Part shown: piece after piece, positions 1 to 7,282 of the stretch
Layout: each line of letters starts with the position of its first letter
Numbering within the stretch: position 1 is the stretch's first letter
Assembly: GCA_030040475.1 (NCBI GenBank)
Contig: JASHTQ010000036.1
Coordinates: 1-15,960, forward strand
Length of the DNA stretch: 15,960 nucleotides
Direction: 5' to 3'
Source: Streptosporangiaceae bacterium
GTDB taxonomy: Bacteria > Actinomycetota > Actinomycetes > Streptosporangiales > Streptosporangiaceae
Notes under the pieces: generated by a model
Told to the model about the DNA's origin: nothing
What the model saw: the letters and a program-made list of their open reading frames with translations, nothing else
Databases searched by the model: none
Translations under genes and position numbers: made by a program

Positions 1-1184
1 ACGCCGGCGCTCCCGTCCCTGGCCAGGCTCCGCCGGTCCACGGGGGCCGCCGGGGCGGCGCCCGCCAGCACGGGGACGCTCGCGCCCGCGCCGTTGTCGG
101 TCACCTCGATGACCAGCTCGTCGTCCCGGTAGGCGATCAGGACCCGGCAGCCGCTCGTCTGGGCGTGCTTGACCACGTTCGTCAGCGCCTCCTGCACGAC
201 CCGGTAGGCCGACCGGTCGATGCTCGCGGGCAGCTCGCGCACGTGGCCCCGGCGGATCACGTCGACCTGGACGCCCGCGCCCGCGGTGCGGGACAGCAGC
301 CGGCCCAGGTCGGCCAGCCCGGGCGCAGGGGACATCGGAGCGCCCGGCCCGGCCGGCTGGCCGGCGGGGGAGCCCTCGGGAACCCCGCCGCCGTCTTCCT
401 GCCGGTCCCCGTCGTCGGCCTGCCGGAGGGCGCCGAGCATCCGGCGCATCTCGTCGAGCGCCTCGCGGCTGGTGGCCTGGATGGCGCCGAGCGCGGCCCG
501 GGCGTCACCTGGCTGGGTATCGATGACGTACTGGCCGTACCCGGCCTGGACCGCGATGACGCTCATGCTGTGCGCCACCACGTCGTGCAGTTCCCTGGCG
601 ATCCGCAGCCGTTCCTCCGCGACGGCCTTGCTTGCCGCCTCCTCCTGCAGCCTGACCGCGTACCTGCGGCGCTGCCGCGTGGCGTATCCGGCCGTCCAGC
701 CGATGATCACGAGCAAGATGACAAGCAGTGGCGCGCCCTTGTCGAGGATGCCGGAGGCGAGCGCCGACAGCTCGGTGTCCAGGGCGATGGTGGCGAACAC
801 GGCCGCAAGCACCCACACCGCGTCCCTGCGGCGCTGGTAGTTCGCCGCGATCAGGTACAGCACGTAGGCGACGGGGACGAAGAACGTCAGCGAGCTGAAG
901 TCACGGTAGGTAAGCACGGTCGCCAGCAGGGAGCCGACCAGCAGCACGCCGAGCATGAGCATCGGCCGGTGCCGGCGCAGCGCGGTCGCGAAACCCGCCG
1001 CCGCCACGAGGAACAGCACGACGGACGCGGCGACCGCCGGACGGTAATAGTGGACGATCGGCTGCCCGGGCGCGGTGACCGCCACGGCCCGCAGGGTCGG
1101 CCTGACGGCGGCGAAAAGCACCACGACGATCAGCACGGCCACCAGGCAGTCAAGCGCCGTCCACTGCCAGGGCCGCACCCGCAT
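1..1184 (-). CDS. Sensor histidine kinase (NarL-type, HisKA_3), C-terminus outside window
   Basis: This is the membrane sensor of a two-component system; the partner response regulator is probably just beyond the left edge. From an ATG at 1184, 394 residues are visible. Hydrophobic stretches at about 13-27, 49-66, 76-91, 99-114, 122-136 and 152-167 form a membrane sensor region. A short helical linker leads to the phosphoacceptor box RIARELHDVVAHS, with His200 as the expected phosphorylated residue. The ATPase N-box (EALTNVVKH, about 332-340) and the DNGAG box (363-367) follow; the final glycine-rich lobe is cut off. The linker around 257-290 is rich in Gly, Pro and Asp. No Shine-Dalgarno precedes ATG 1184. 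An in-frame GTG at 1241 has TACCGT six bases upstream and could be a leaderless start adding 19 residues. The gene is divergent from the ABC exporter; regulation of that exporter is possible but unproven. Confidence 0.9.
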   Translation of the reverse strand, partial: MRVRPWQWTALDCLVAVLIVVVLFAAVRPTLRAVAVTAPGQPIVHYYRPAVAASVVLFLVAAAGFATALRRHRPMLMLGVLLVGSLLATVLTYRDFSSLTFFVPVAYVLYLIAANYQRRRDAVWVLAAVFATIALDTELSALASGILDKGAPLLVILLVIIGWTAGYATRQRRRYAVRLQEEAASKAVAEERLRIARELHDVVAHSMSVIAVQAGYGQYVIDTQPGDARAALGAIQATSREALDEMRRMLGALRQADDGDRQEDGGGVPEGSPAGQPAGPGAPMSPAPGLADLGRLLSRTAGAGVQVDVIRRGHVRELPASIDRSAYRVVQEALTNVVKHAQTSGCRVLIAYRDDELVIEVTDNGAGASVPVLAGAAPAAPVDRRSLARDGSAG

Positions 1185-1345
1185 CGTCAGCGGCGGCCTG
1201 GGGACTCCGCGGGGTCGTCGCCCCGGGCTAGCACTGTGCACGTAACTACGGTAACCGTCCAGGTCGGCCTCGGCGTCATCCCGCAGGCGTAGGCCGGCAC
1301 GGTGACCCTCGCGGGCCGCTGGCGGCAACTTCACTCTGAGGGGGG
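1185..1345. promoter_or_regulatory. Divergent intergenic region between histidine kinase and ABC exporter
   Basis: These 161 bases separate two divergent units and must hold at least one promoter. The visible structure is a small dyad at 1248-1258 (ACGGT, A, ACCGT). Its minus-strand reading contains TACCGT, a possible -10 for the kinase. No convincing -35/-10 pair is visible for the exporter. Confidence 0.35.
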
Positions 1346-2314
1346 ATGACGGTCCGTGCCGCCCGCTGGCACGGTAGCACCATGCCATCAACCCAGGCCC
1401 CCGCCGTCATCGAGACGAGGGCGCTGACCAAGGTATACCCGGGGAACGTCATCGCGCTGGACGGGCTCAGCGTGCGCGTGGGCCCCGGCGTCACCGGGCT
1501 TGTCGGCGCGAACGGCGCGGGCAAATCGACGCTGATAAAGATCCTGCTCGGCCTCATCCCGCCGACAAAGGGCGACGCCAGGGTACTCGGCCATGACTGT
1601 GCCACCAGCGGCGAGACGATCAGGACCCTGCTCGGCTACATGCCGGAACACGATTGCCTGCCGCCCGACGTGACCGCCACCGAGTTCGTCACCCACCTGG
1701 GCCGGATGTCCGGGCTGCCGCCGACGGTGGCGAAGGAGCGCGCGGCCGAGTCGCTGCGCCACGTCGGGTTGCACGAGGAGCGGTACCGCCTGATCGGCAT
1801 GTACTCCACCGGCATGAAGCAGCGGGTGAAGCTGGCCCAGGCGCTGGTCGGCGACCCGCGGCTGCTGTTGCTCGACGAGCCGACCAACGGCCTGGACCCG
1901 GCGGGCCGCACCGCCATGCTCGAGCTCATCGAGCGGATCGGCGCCGAGTTCGGCATCTCGATCGTCGTCGCATCGCACCTGCTCGGCGAGATCGAGCGGA
2001 TCTGCGACCAGCTTGTCGCGATCGACGCCGGACGGCTGCTGCGCGCCGACACGATCACCAGCGTCACTCGGGCCAGCGAGGTCCTCGCGGTCGAGGTCGA
2101 GGAGGGCCTCGCCCAGCTGCAGGCCGAGCTCGGCGCCCGCGGCCTGACCGCGACGATCGCGCAGCGGGTCCTGCTCGTCCCGCTGGGCGGCGACGACACC
2201 TACGATGTGGTGCGCGATGCCGTGGCAGACCTGGCGCTGCCGCTGTGCCGGCTGGAGCAGCGCCGCCACCAGGTCGAGGAGCTGTTCCGCGACGAGGAGA
2301 CCGCTCGTGTCTGA
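1346..2314 (+). CDS. ABC transporter ATP-binding protein (ABC-2 exporter, first ATPase)
   Basis: This cytoplasmic ATPase powers an ABC-2 type exporter together with the permease that follows. Counting from the internal ATG at 1382, the Walker A GANGAGKST is at about 42-50, the signature YSTGMKQRV at 141-149, Walker B LLLLDEP at 161-167 and the switch histidine (ASHLL) at about 199. The Q-loop position reads YMPEHD, with Glu where Gln is usual. The C-terminal hundred residues are the accessory region common in this class. ATG 1346 follows GAGGGG with very short spacing; ATG 1382 has no visible ribosome site but matches the usual length of the family better, so the first 12 residues are uncertain. 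The gene overlaps the permease by 8 bases, implying coupled translation. The substrate cannot be told. Confidence 0.92.
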   Translation: MTVRAARWHGSTMPSTQAPAVIETRALTKVYPGNVIALDGLSVRVGPGVTGLVGANGAGKSTLIKILLGLIPPTKGDARVLGHDCATSGETIRTLLGYMPEHDCLPPDVTATEFVTHLGRMSGLPPTVAKERAAESLRHVGLHEERYRLIGMYSTGMKQRVKLAQALVGDPRLLLLDEPTNGLDPAGRTAMLELIERIGAEFGISIVVASHLLGEIERICDQLVAIDAGRLLRADTITSVTRASEVLAVEVEEGLAQLQAELGARGLTATIAQRVLLVPLGGDDTYDVVRDAVADLALPLCRLEQRRHQVEELFRDEETARV

Positions 2315-3245
2315 GACCTCGATCCCCGCGAGCCCGGCAGGAGCCGCGAGCTCTGCGAGCCCGGCAGGCACTGTCGGGGTCATTCACGATCTCGGGTACC
2401 GCGGCTATGACGGCCCCCGGCTGGGCCGGGCGCAGATCGTCCGGGCACTGATCTGGCACAGCTTCCGGTCCTCGTGGGGCATCGGCCGGGGCGTGAAGGC
2501 CAAGATCGTCCCGATACTCGCCGCCGTGGCCATGTGCCTGCCCGCGATCGCGAACGCGGTCTCGGTGGCGCAGGGAGGCACGCGGCTGTTCGGCTACGAC
2601 GTCTACGTCCCGCAGCTGCGGGTCGTCGTGCTGATCATCTTCATCGCCGCCCAGGCACCGGAACTGGTCTCCAGGGACCTGCGCAGCCACGTGCTCCCGC
2701 TGTACTTCTCCCGGCCGCTGCGCCGCGGCGACTACCCGCTGGCCAAGTACATCGCGCTGACCCTGGCGTGCCTGCTGCTCGTCGAGGTGCCACTGCTGCT
2801 GATGTACGTGGGGACGATCGCGGCGGCCAAGAACGTGCACGGCGTCTGGAGCCAGACCAGGGCGCTCATCCCCGGCCTCGGCGTCGGCCTGATGTGGGCG
2901 GTGCTGGTCGCGGCGGTCGGCCTGGTCCTCGCGTCCCTGACCGGTCGGCGCGCGTACGCGACCGGGATCGTCGCGATCTCCTGCTTCCTGACCTGGACGG
3001 TCTCCCTGGTGCTGATCCAGGCCGAGGGAGGCATAACGGCGACCACGACCGGGGCCAGGATCGCGGGGCTGTTCAGCCCGTTCACCATCCTGGACGGGGT
3101 CCGGATCTGGCTCGGCGGCACGTCGCAGGGAGAAGACCCTAACCCGGGCCACTTCGGCCCGCTCTACGGCGTGGTGGCACTGGCGCTCCTCGCGGCCTGT
3201 CTCGGGGGCCTGGCCGCGAGGTACAGGGAGGTGAGCCGGTCGTGA
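2307..3245 (+). CDS. ABC-2 type permease, first of two
   Basis: This is a 312-residue integral membrane subunit of the exporter. The GTG at 2307 is chosen because GAGGAG lies about eight bases upstream inside the preceding gene; longer in-frame starts would run deep into the ATPase gene. Residues 1-25 are a Pro/Ala/Ser-rich cytoplasmic lead, then comes the motif VIHDLGYRGYDGPRLGR (about 25-41), which is characteristic of this actinobacterial permease group. Six membrane segments are visible at about 67-87, 104-121, 147-173, 186-210, 218-237 and 284-304. A VSRDLRSHVLPLYFSRPLRR stretch (121-140) forms the typical coupling helix region for the ATPase. The gene ends in a 4-base GTGA overlap with the second ATPase gene. 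The substrate is unknown. Confidence 0.88.
   Translation: MSETSIPASPAGAASSASPAGTVGVIHDLGYRGYDGPRLGRAQIVRALIWHSFRSSWGIGRGVKAKIVPILAAVAMCLPAIANAVSVAQGGTRLFGYDVYVPQLRVVVLIIFIAAQAPELVSRDLRSHVLPLYFSRPLRRGDYPLAKYIALTLACLLLVEVPLLLMYVGTIAAAKNVHGVWSQTRALIPGLGVGLMWAVLVAAVGLVLASLTGRRAYATGIVAISCFLTWTVSLVLIQAEGGITATTTGARIAGLFSPFTILDGVRIWLGGTSQGEDPNPGHFGPLYGVVALALLAACLGGLAARYREVSRS
2328..2368 (+). repeat. 14-bp direct repeat at 27-bp spacing in permease N-terminus
   Basis: GCGAGCCCGGCAGG occurs at 2328-2341 and again at 2355-2368, in the same reading frame. Each copy encodes ASPAG, in the disordered lead of the permease before its conserved motif. Confidence 0.7.
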
Positions 3246-4150
3246 CCATCGAACTGCGCAACGTCTCCCGCTGGTACGGCAACGTGGTCGCGGTCAACGA
3301 CATCACGATGTCGATCGGACCCGGGGTGACCGGCCTGCTCGGGCCGAACGGCGCGGGCAAGTCCACGATCATGCATATGATCGCGGGCTTCCTGCCCCCG
3401 TCCCGCGGCGAGCTCACCGTGGCCGGCTTTCCCAGCTGGCACAACCCCGCCATCTACCGCCGCATCGGCCTGGTGCCCGAGCGGGACTCGGTGTACGCGT
3501 TCCTCACCGGCGAGGCGTTCGTCACCGCCACCGCGAAGCTGCAGGGCCTGGCCGACCCGGCCGCCGCGGCGGCCAGGTCGATCGCGATGCTCGACATGGC
3601 CGAGGCGGCGGGCCGCAAGATCTCCACCTACTCCAAGGGCATGCGGCAGCGGATCAAGGTGGCCGCCTCGCTCGTGCACGACCCGGAGATCCTGCTGCTC
3701 GACGAGCCGTTCAACGGGATGGACCCGCGGCAGCGGCTGCAGATGATGGACCTGCTCGACAAGCTCGGCACCGAGGGCCGGACGATCCTGTTCAGCTCGC
3801 ACATCCTGGAAGAAGTCGAGCGGCTGTCCGGCACCATCCAGGTGGTGGTGGCGGGCCGTCTGGCCGCCTCCGGCGACTTCCGCGCGATCAGGCGGCTGAT
3901 GACCAGCCGGCCGCACGTGTTCACGGTGCGATCCTCCGACGACCGCCTGCTCGCGGGCTGCATGATCGGCAGGCCGACGGTGACGGCGGTGGAACTGACC
4001 GGCAAGGGCCTGCAGGTGCGCACGTCGGACTACGGCGCGTTCTGCCGTGACATCGCGGTGCTCGCCCGCGACCACGGCATCCGGCTGCGCGAGGTGCTGC
4101 CGACCGACGAGTCCCTGGAAAGCGTCTTCGCCTACCTCGTTGCCGACTAA
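3242..4150 (+). CDS. ABC transporter ATP-binding protein (ABC-2 exporter, second ATPase)
   Basis: This is the second ATPase of the exporter cluster, 302 residues. Its GTG start at 3242 overlaps the permease stop (GTGA), and a strong AGGGAGGTGA ribosome site sits about seven bases upstream. Walker A GPNGAGKST is at about 34-42, signature YSKGMRQRI at 130-138, Walker B ILLLDEP at 150-156, and the switch histidine in FSSHIL at 187. As in the first ATPase, the Q-loop position carries Glu (VPERD, about 78-82). It is clearly a paralogue of the first ATPase rather than a duplicate: identity is concentrated in the nucleotide-binding motifs. Two ATPases and two permeases in one operon suggest either a heteromeric pump or two separate pumps produced together. 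Confidence 0.92.
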   Translation: MTIELRNVSRWYGNVVAVNDITMSIGPGVTGLLGPNGAGKSTIMHMIAGFLPPSRGELTVAGFPSWHNPAIYRRIGLVPERDSVYAFLTGEAFVTATAKLQGLADPAAAAARSIAMLDMAEAAGRKISTYSKGMRQRIKVAASLVHDPEILLLDEPFNGMDPRQRLQMMDLLDKLGTEGRTILFSSHILEEVERLSGTIQVVVAGRLAASGDFRAIRRLMTSRPHVFTVRSSDDRLLAGCMIGRPTVTAVELTGKGLQVRTSDYGAFCRDIAVLARDHGIRLREVLPTDESLESVFAYLVAD

Positions 4151-4159
4151 GGAGCAGCC

Positions 4160-4966
4160 GTGTCCGGAGTGTTCAACCCCACGATCGCGCGGATCACGTT
4201 CCGCGCCACCGTGAGCCGCAAGAGGGCGCTGCTGTTCGCGATCCCCGCGGCGGTCCTGATCGTGCTGACCCTGCTGCTGAGGATCTCCCGCCCGCCGTCG
4301 CGGCCGTGGCCCTCACATCTGCTCGGCACGTTCGGGTTCTCCGTGTTGCTGCCGCTTACCGCGCTGATCATCGGCACCAGCGTGCTCGGCGCCGAGATCG
4401 ACGACGGCAGCGCCATCCACCTGCTTGCCACGCCGGTGCGCCGGTCGACGGTGATCCTGACCAAGTTCTCCGTCGCGACCGTGCTGACCATGATCTTTGC
4501 CGCGGTACCCGAGCTCATCGCCGCCCTGATCTCGGGCGGCGGCCAGGCGCCGCCCGAGATCGTCAGCGTGAATGGCGGCCAGGGCCCGGGCACGTTCGTC
4601 CCCGGCACCGCGATCGACGACGGCAGGTTCGCCATCGGCCTGTTCGTCGGCGCGCTGGTCGGCGCGGTGATCTACAACGCGATCTTCGTCATGGTCTCGG
4701 TGGCGACCACCCGCGCGATCGCCGTCGGCCTCCTCTACGTGCTGATCTGGGAGGTGGTGCTCGCCAACTTCGTCAGCGGCGCGAGGCTGCTCTCGGTCAG
4801 CCACTACGCGCTGGGCATCGCCAACGGGTTCGTGAACGACTCCGCGCTGAACGCCGGGCTGAACGTCGCGACGTCGGTCGTCATGGGGGCCATCGTCACC
4901 GTCCTGGCCCTGGTTCTTGCCGTCAGGCTGCTGTCGTCCTTCACCCTCAAGGGCGAGCCCGCCTAG
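4160..4966 (+). CDS. ABC-2 type permease, second of two
   Basis: This membrane subunit has 268 residues. The GTG at 4160 is supported by AAGGAG overlapping the stop codon of the preceding ATPase gene. Membrane segments are visible at about 24-41, 54-76, 99-126, 155-180, 188-203 and 236-260. The sequence GAEIDDGSAIHLLATPVRRSTV (about 76-97), with its E-DGS-LATP-R pattern, is the cytoplasmic coupling region typical of ABC-2 permeases. A hydrophilic loop rich in Gly and Pro (about 127-152) lies outside the third segment. It differs from the first permease in length and sequence and lacks the GYRGYDG motif. It ends the operon, only eight bases from the convergent phosphatase gene. Confidence 0.88.
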   Translation: MSGVFNPTIARITFRATVSRKRALLFAIPAAVLIVLTLLLRISRPPSRPWPSHLLGTFGFSVLLPLTALIIGTSVLGAEIDDGSAIHLLATPVRRSTVILTKFSVATVLTMIFAAVPELIAALISGGGQAPPEIVSVNGGQGPGTFVPGTAIDDGRFAIGLFVGALVGAVIYNAIFVMVSVATTRAIAVGLLYVLIWEVVLANFVSGARLLSVSHYALGIANGFVNDSALNAGLNVATSVVMGAIVTVLALVLAVRLLSSFTLKGEPA

Positions 4967-4970
4967 CGGG
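4958..4970. terminator. Small hairpin at convergent gene junction (weak)
   Basis: CCCGC and GCGGG flank the trinucleotide CTA, which includes part of the permease stop codon. The dyad sits exactly where the exporter operon and the phosphatase gene converge. The stem is only five base pairs and has no T-run, so termination here is a guess. Confidence 0.25.
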
Positions 4971-4974
4971 TGCG

Positions 4975-7131
4975 TCATGGCGTCCGGCAGACCGCAAGCA
5001 CGCACATGTCGTCCTGCTGCGGTTGCGTGCCGAGGGAGCCGACCAGCCGGTCACACAGGTCGCCGAGCGGCGGGCCAGGCCGCCAGGCCGCCAGCTGGCA
5101 GGCTAGCCGGGCGATGCCCTCGTAGGGATCCTCGCCGCGCCGCTCGATCAGCCCGTCGGTGTACATGAGCATGATGTCGCCGACGTCCAGCCCGGCCTGG
5201 CCCTGGGTGTAGCACGGGTACGCGTCGTCCCCTGCCACGCACAGCGGCGGGCCAGCGGCGTCCGGGGGGATCTCGACCGTGCCTGTCCTGGCACGGCGGA
5301 ACAAGATGGGCGGGTGACCCGCGGTGGCGTAGGTGAGCCGCGAAACGTCGGGCTCGAGGATCGCGGCGGCCATCGTGGCGTACTTGCCGTTGGTCGCCCA
5401 CTCGCTGACGCGGGCGAGCTCGGTCAGGATGTCGGCCGGCTCGTGGCCCGCGATGGCCATGGCGCGCCCGGCGTTGCGGAGCTGGGTCATGTCCTCGGCG
5501 GCGGTCGGGCCGTGACCGATCGCGTCGCCTACGGCCAGGTAGGTCCGCCCGCCCGGCAGGGTCAGCGTGTCGTACCAGTCCCCGCCGATCTGCCGCGTGA
5601 TCCCGGCCTGGTGGTATCGCACGCCGACGTCAAGACCTGGCACCACCCCGGGCGCGCTGGGCCTGACCGCGCGCCGCAGCAGCTCCGCGATCTCCTGCTC
5701 CTCTTGCCGGAGCCGTGCCCTGGTCAGCGCCCGGCCCGCCATCTCGGCGATGCACCGCAGGAACTCGCGCTCCGCGGCGGTCGTCTCGTGCGGCTTCGTC
5801 CACCCCACGCCCAGATAGCCGACCACGCCCGCCTCGGTCGGCAGCGGAAGCGCCGCAGCGGATCGCAACCCGAGCACCTCGCTCACCGCCGACCCGTCGG
5901 CGAAACCCGAGTCGGGCGCCGTCCGGTCGGTCAGGTAGACCGCGGCGCGGTCACGAACCGCGCGCGGCCCCGGCGCGTCGGTGTCGATCGTCCAGGCCTC
6001 GGCCATGGCGGCGGCCTGCGCCCTCGCACCATGGCCCGCGAGCCGCACGAACCGCCTCCCGTCCGGGGCCAGTATGTTGATCACGACGTGTTCGGCACGG
6101 ACCTGGGCGTGTACCGCCGCGGACACCTGCTCGCCGACCGAGCCGACGTTGGCCGCGTCGGCCAGCACCGCGCCAAGCTCGGCCGCCATCCGCCCGGCAT
6201 CGGCGACCTGGCGCTGCAGCCGCGCGCGGTCCCGGTCCTGCACCGCCGACACCCGGCCGGTAACCTCCTGCGCCAGCACCCAGCCGACCAGGACGGTGAT
6301 GGCGACGTAGGCCTGCGTCACCGTCATCGAGACCGCCGACGCTGGCCCGGGATTGGGCAGGCTGCTGTGCATCGCGGCCGCCATGTAGTCGGCGGCGGCC
6401 GCGAACGCGGTTCCCGCCAGCAGCACGCCCAGGTCGCCGAGGCGGAACGCCGCCCAGGCCAGGATCGGCAGGAACAGCAGGAACGGCAGCGCGCCGAACG
6501 GGAACGTCAGCACGGTGCCGGTGGCCACCACCAGCGCGAGCAGCGCCAGCAGCGCCAGTTCGGCCCACCGGGCGGACAGCATCGCCCGCCGCTGCGACCA
6601 CAACAGCAACCCGCCGCCGACGACCACCACCGCGATAGCGTCCCCGGCCCACCACTGCAGCGCCAGCCCGGGCCACGAGCCGCCGTAGCCGAGCCAGTCG
6701 GCGGACGCCCCGATCAGCGCGCCCGCCATCGGGCCGAGTACCACGGCGCCGGCCACGAACCGGGCCAGGTCCCCGTGGGTGCCGAGATCGGGACGCCGGC
6801 CCCGGCAGAGCCAGAGCACGCACGAGGCGCCCACGACCGCCTCGACCGCGTTCGCCGCAGTGGAGCCCAGCCCCGCCGCGATCATCAGGTGATGCTGCCA
6901 GCCGACACCTGCCCCGCCGGCCGCGACCGCGGCGATCACCACCGGCCAGTGCCGCCGGGCCGTCAGCAGCAGCACCGCGACGTCGACGCCCGCCGGAGGG
7001 AAGCCGAAATCCGGGCCGGAGCCGAAGCCATGCCACGACAGCTCCGCGCTGACCGCGTACGCCACGGCGACCAGCGCGAATCCGATCACAGCCCGTCGGA
7101 CCGTGCGGCCACCTCCCGACTCGGTACACAC
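4975..7131 (-). CDS. Membrane MASE1-GAF-SpoIIE (PP2C-type) serine phosphatase
   Basis: This is a 718-residue membrane-anchored signalling phosphatase, expected to remove phosphate from a Ser/Thr-phosphorylated protein such as an anti-anti-sigma factor. Residues 12-300 hold eight or more membrane segments with the FPPAGVDVAVLLL pattern of the MASE1 sensor domain. A helical linker (about 305-330) leads to a GAF-like domain (about 330-480). A second helix (EEQEIAELLRRAVRPS) precedes the SpoIIE catalytic domain: GGDWYD at 516-521, GDAIGHG at 535-541, AGHPP at 604-608, YTDG at 657-660 and DD at 707-708. All expected metal-binding aspartates are present, so it should be active. The GTG start at 7131 has no clear ribosome site; a start a few codons downstream is possible. 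No switch kinase or STAS protein is encoded in the window. Confidence 0.9.
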   Translation of the reverse strand: MCTESGGGRTVRRAVIGFALVAVAYAVSAELSWHGFGSGPDFGFPPAGVDVAVLLLTARRHWPVVIAAVAAGGAGVGWQHHLMIAAGLGSTAANAVEAVVGASCVLWLCRGRRPDLGTHGDLARFVAGAVVLGPMAGALIGASADWLGYGGSWPGLALQWWAGDAIAVVVVGGGLLLWSQRRAMLSARWAELALLALLALVVATGTVLTFPFGALPFLLFLPILAWAAFRLGDLGVLLAGTAFAAAADYMAAAMHSSLPNPGPASAVSMTVTQAYVAITVLVGWVLAQEVTGRVSAVQDRDRARLQRQVADAGRMAAELGAVLADAANVGSVGEQVSAAVHAQVRAEHVVINILAPDGRRFVRLAGHGARAQAAAMAEAWTIDTDAPGPRAVRDRAAVYLTDRTAPDSGFADGSAVSEVLGLRSAAALPLPTEAGVVGYLGVGWTKPHETTAAEREFLRCIAEMAGRALTRARLRQEEQEIAELLRRAVRPSAPGVVPGLDVGVRYHQAGITRQIGGDWYDTLTLPGGRTYLAVGDAIGHGPTAAEDMTQLRNAGRAMAIAGHEPADILTELARVSEWATNGKYATMAAAILEPDVSRLTYATAGHPPILFRRARTGTVEIPPDAAGPPLCVAGDDAYPCYTQGQAGLDVGDIMLMYTDGLIERRGEDPYEGIARLACQLAAWRPGPPLGDLCDRLVGSLGTQPQQDDMCVLAVCRTP

Positions 7132-7190
7132 CGGTGCCGGGATCTGGCGGTCTGAAGACGCACGGGGACCCGGTCAGCCCGGAAGCCAGG

Positions 7191-7240
7191 CTGGTTATCA
7201 ACCGTTACCATGATGCTACTGCTAGTAGTTCTAGCTGTCA
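7191..7240 (+). promoter_or_regulatory. AT-richer segment with overlapping dyads upstream of the isochorismatase-family gene
   Basis: This stretch is clearly less GC-rich than its surroundings. It contains two overlapping inverted repeats: CTACT and AGTAG around GCT (7216-7228), and GCTAG and CTAGC around TAGTT (7221-7235). GGTT and AACC flank ATC at 7193-7203. It lies between divergent genes and is a candidate operator. Confidence 0.4.
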
Positions 7241-7241
7241 G

Positions 7242-7268
7242 CCGAATGGGCCGAATGGCCCGAATGGA
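7242..7268 (+). repeat. Three 9-bp direct repeats in promoter region
   Basis: CCGAATGG occurs three times back to back, followed by G, C and A respectively (7242-7250, 7251-7259, 7260-7268). The array ends one base before a candidate -10 and so covers the -35 and spacer of the putative promoter. It is outside any convincing reading frame. Confidence 0.8.
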
Positions 7269-7269
7269 G

Positions 7270-7275
7270 TAGCGT
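7270..7275 (+). promoter_or_regulatory. Candidate -10 element for leaderless isochorismatase-family mRNA
   Basis: TAGCGT fits the actinobacterial TANNNT -10 pattern and ends seven bases before the ATG at 7283. Transcription would start at or next to the start codon. This would explain why no ribosome site is present at normal spacing (the only GGAG is 14 bases away). Confidence 0.45.
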
Positions 7276-7282
7276 CGGACGC

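Noticed and set aside
165..1292. Long plus-strand open frame opposite the histidine kinase
   Set aside because: It is an antisense shadow of the kinase gene: composition is Arg/Pro/His-rich with no recognisable motif, while the opposite strand has a full HisKA and ATPase domain.
5314..7155. 613-codon plus-strand open frame opposite the phosphatase
   Set aside because: Typical high-GC antisense frame, low-complexity Arg/His/Gln content, no domain; the minus strand carries intact MASE1, GAF and SpoIIE motifs.
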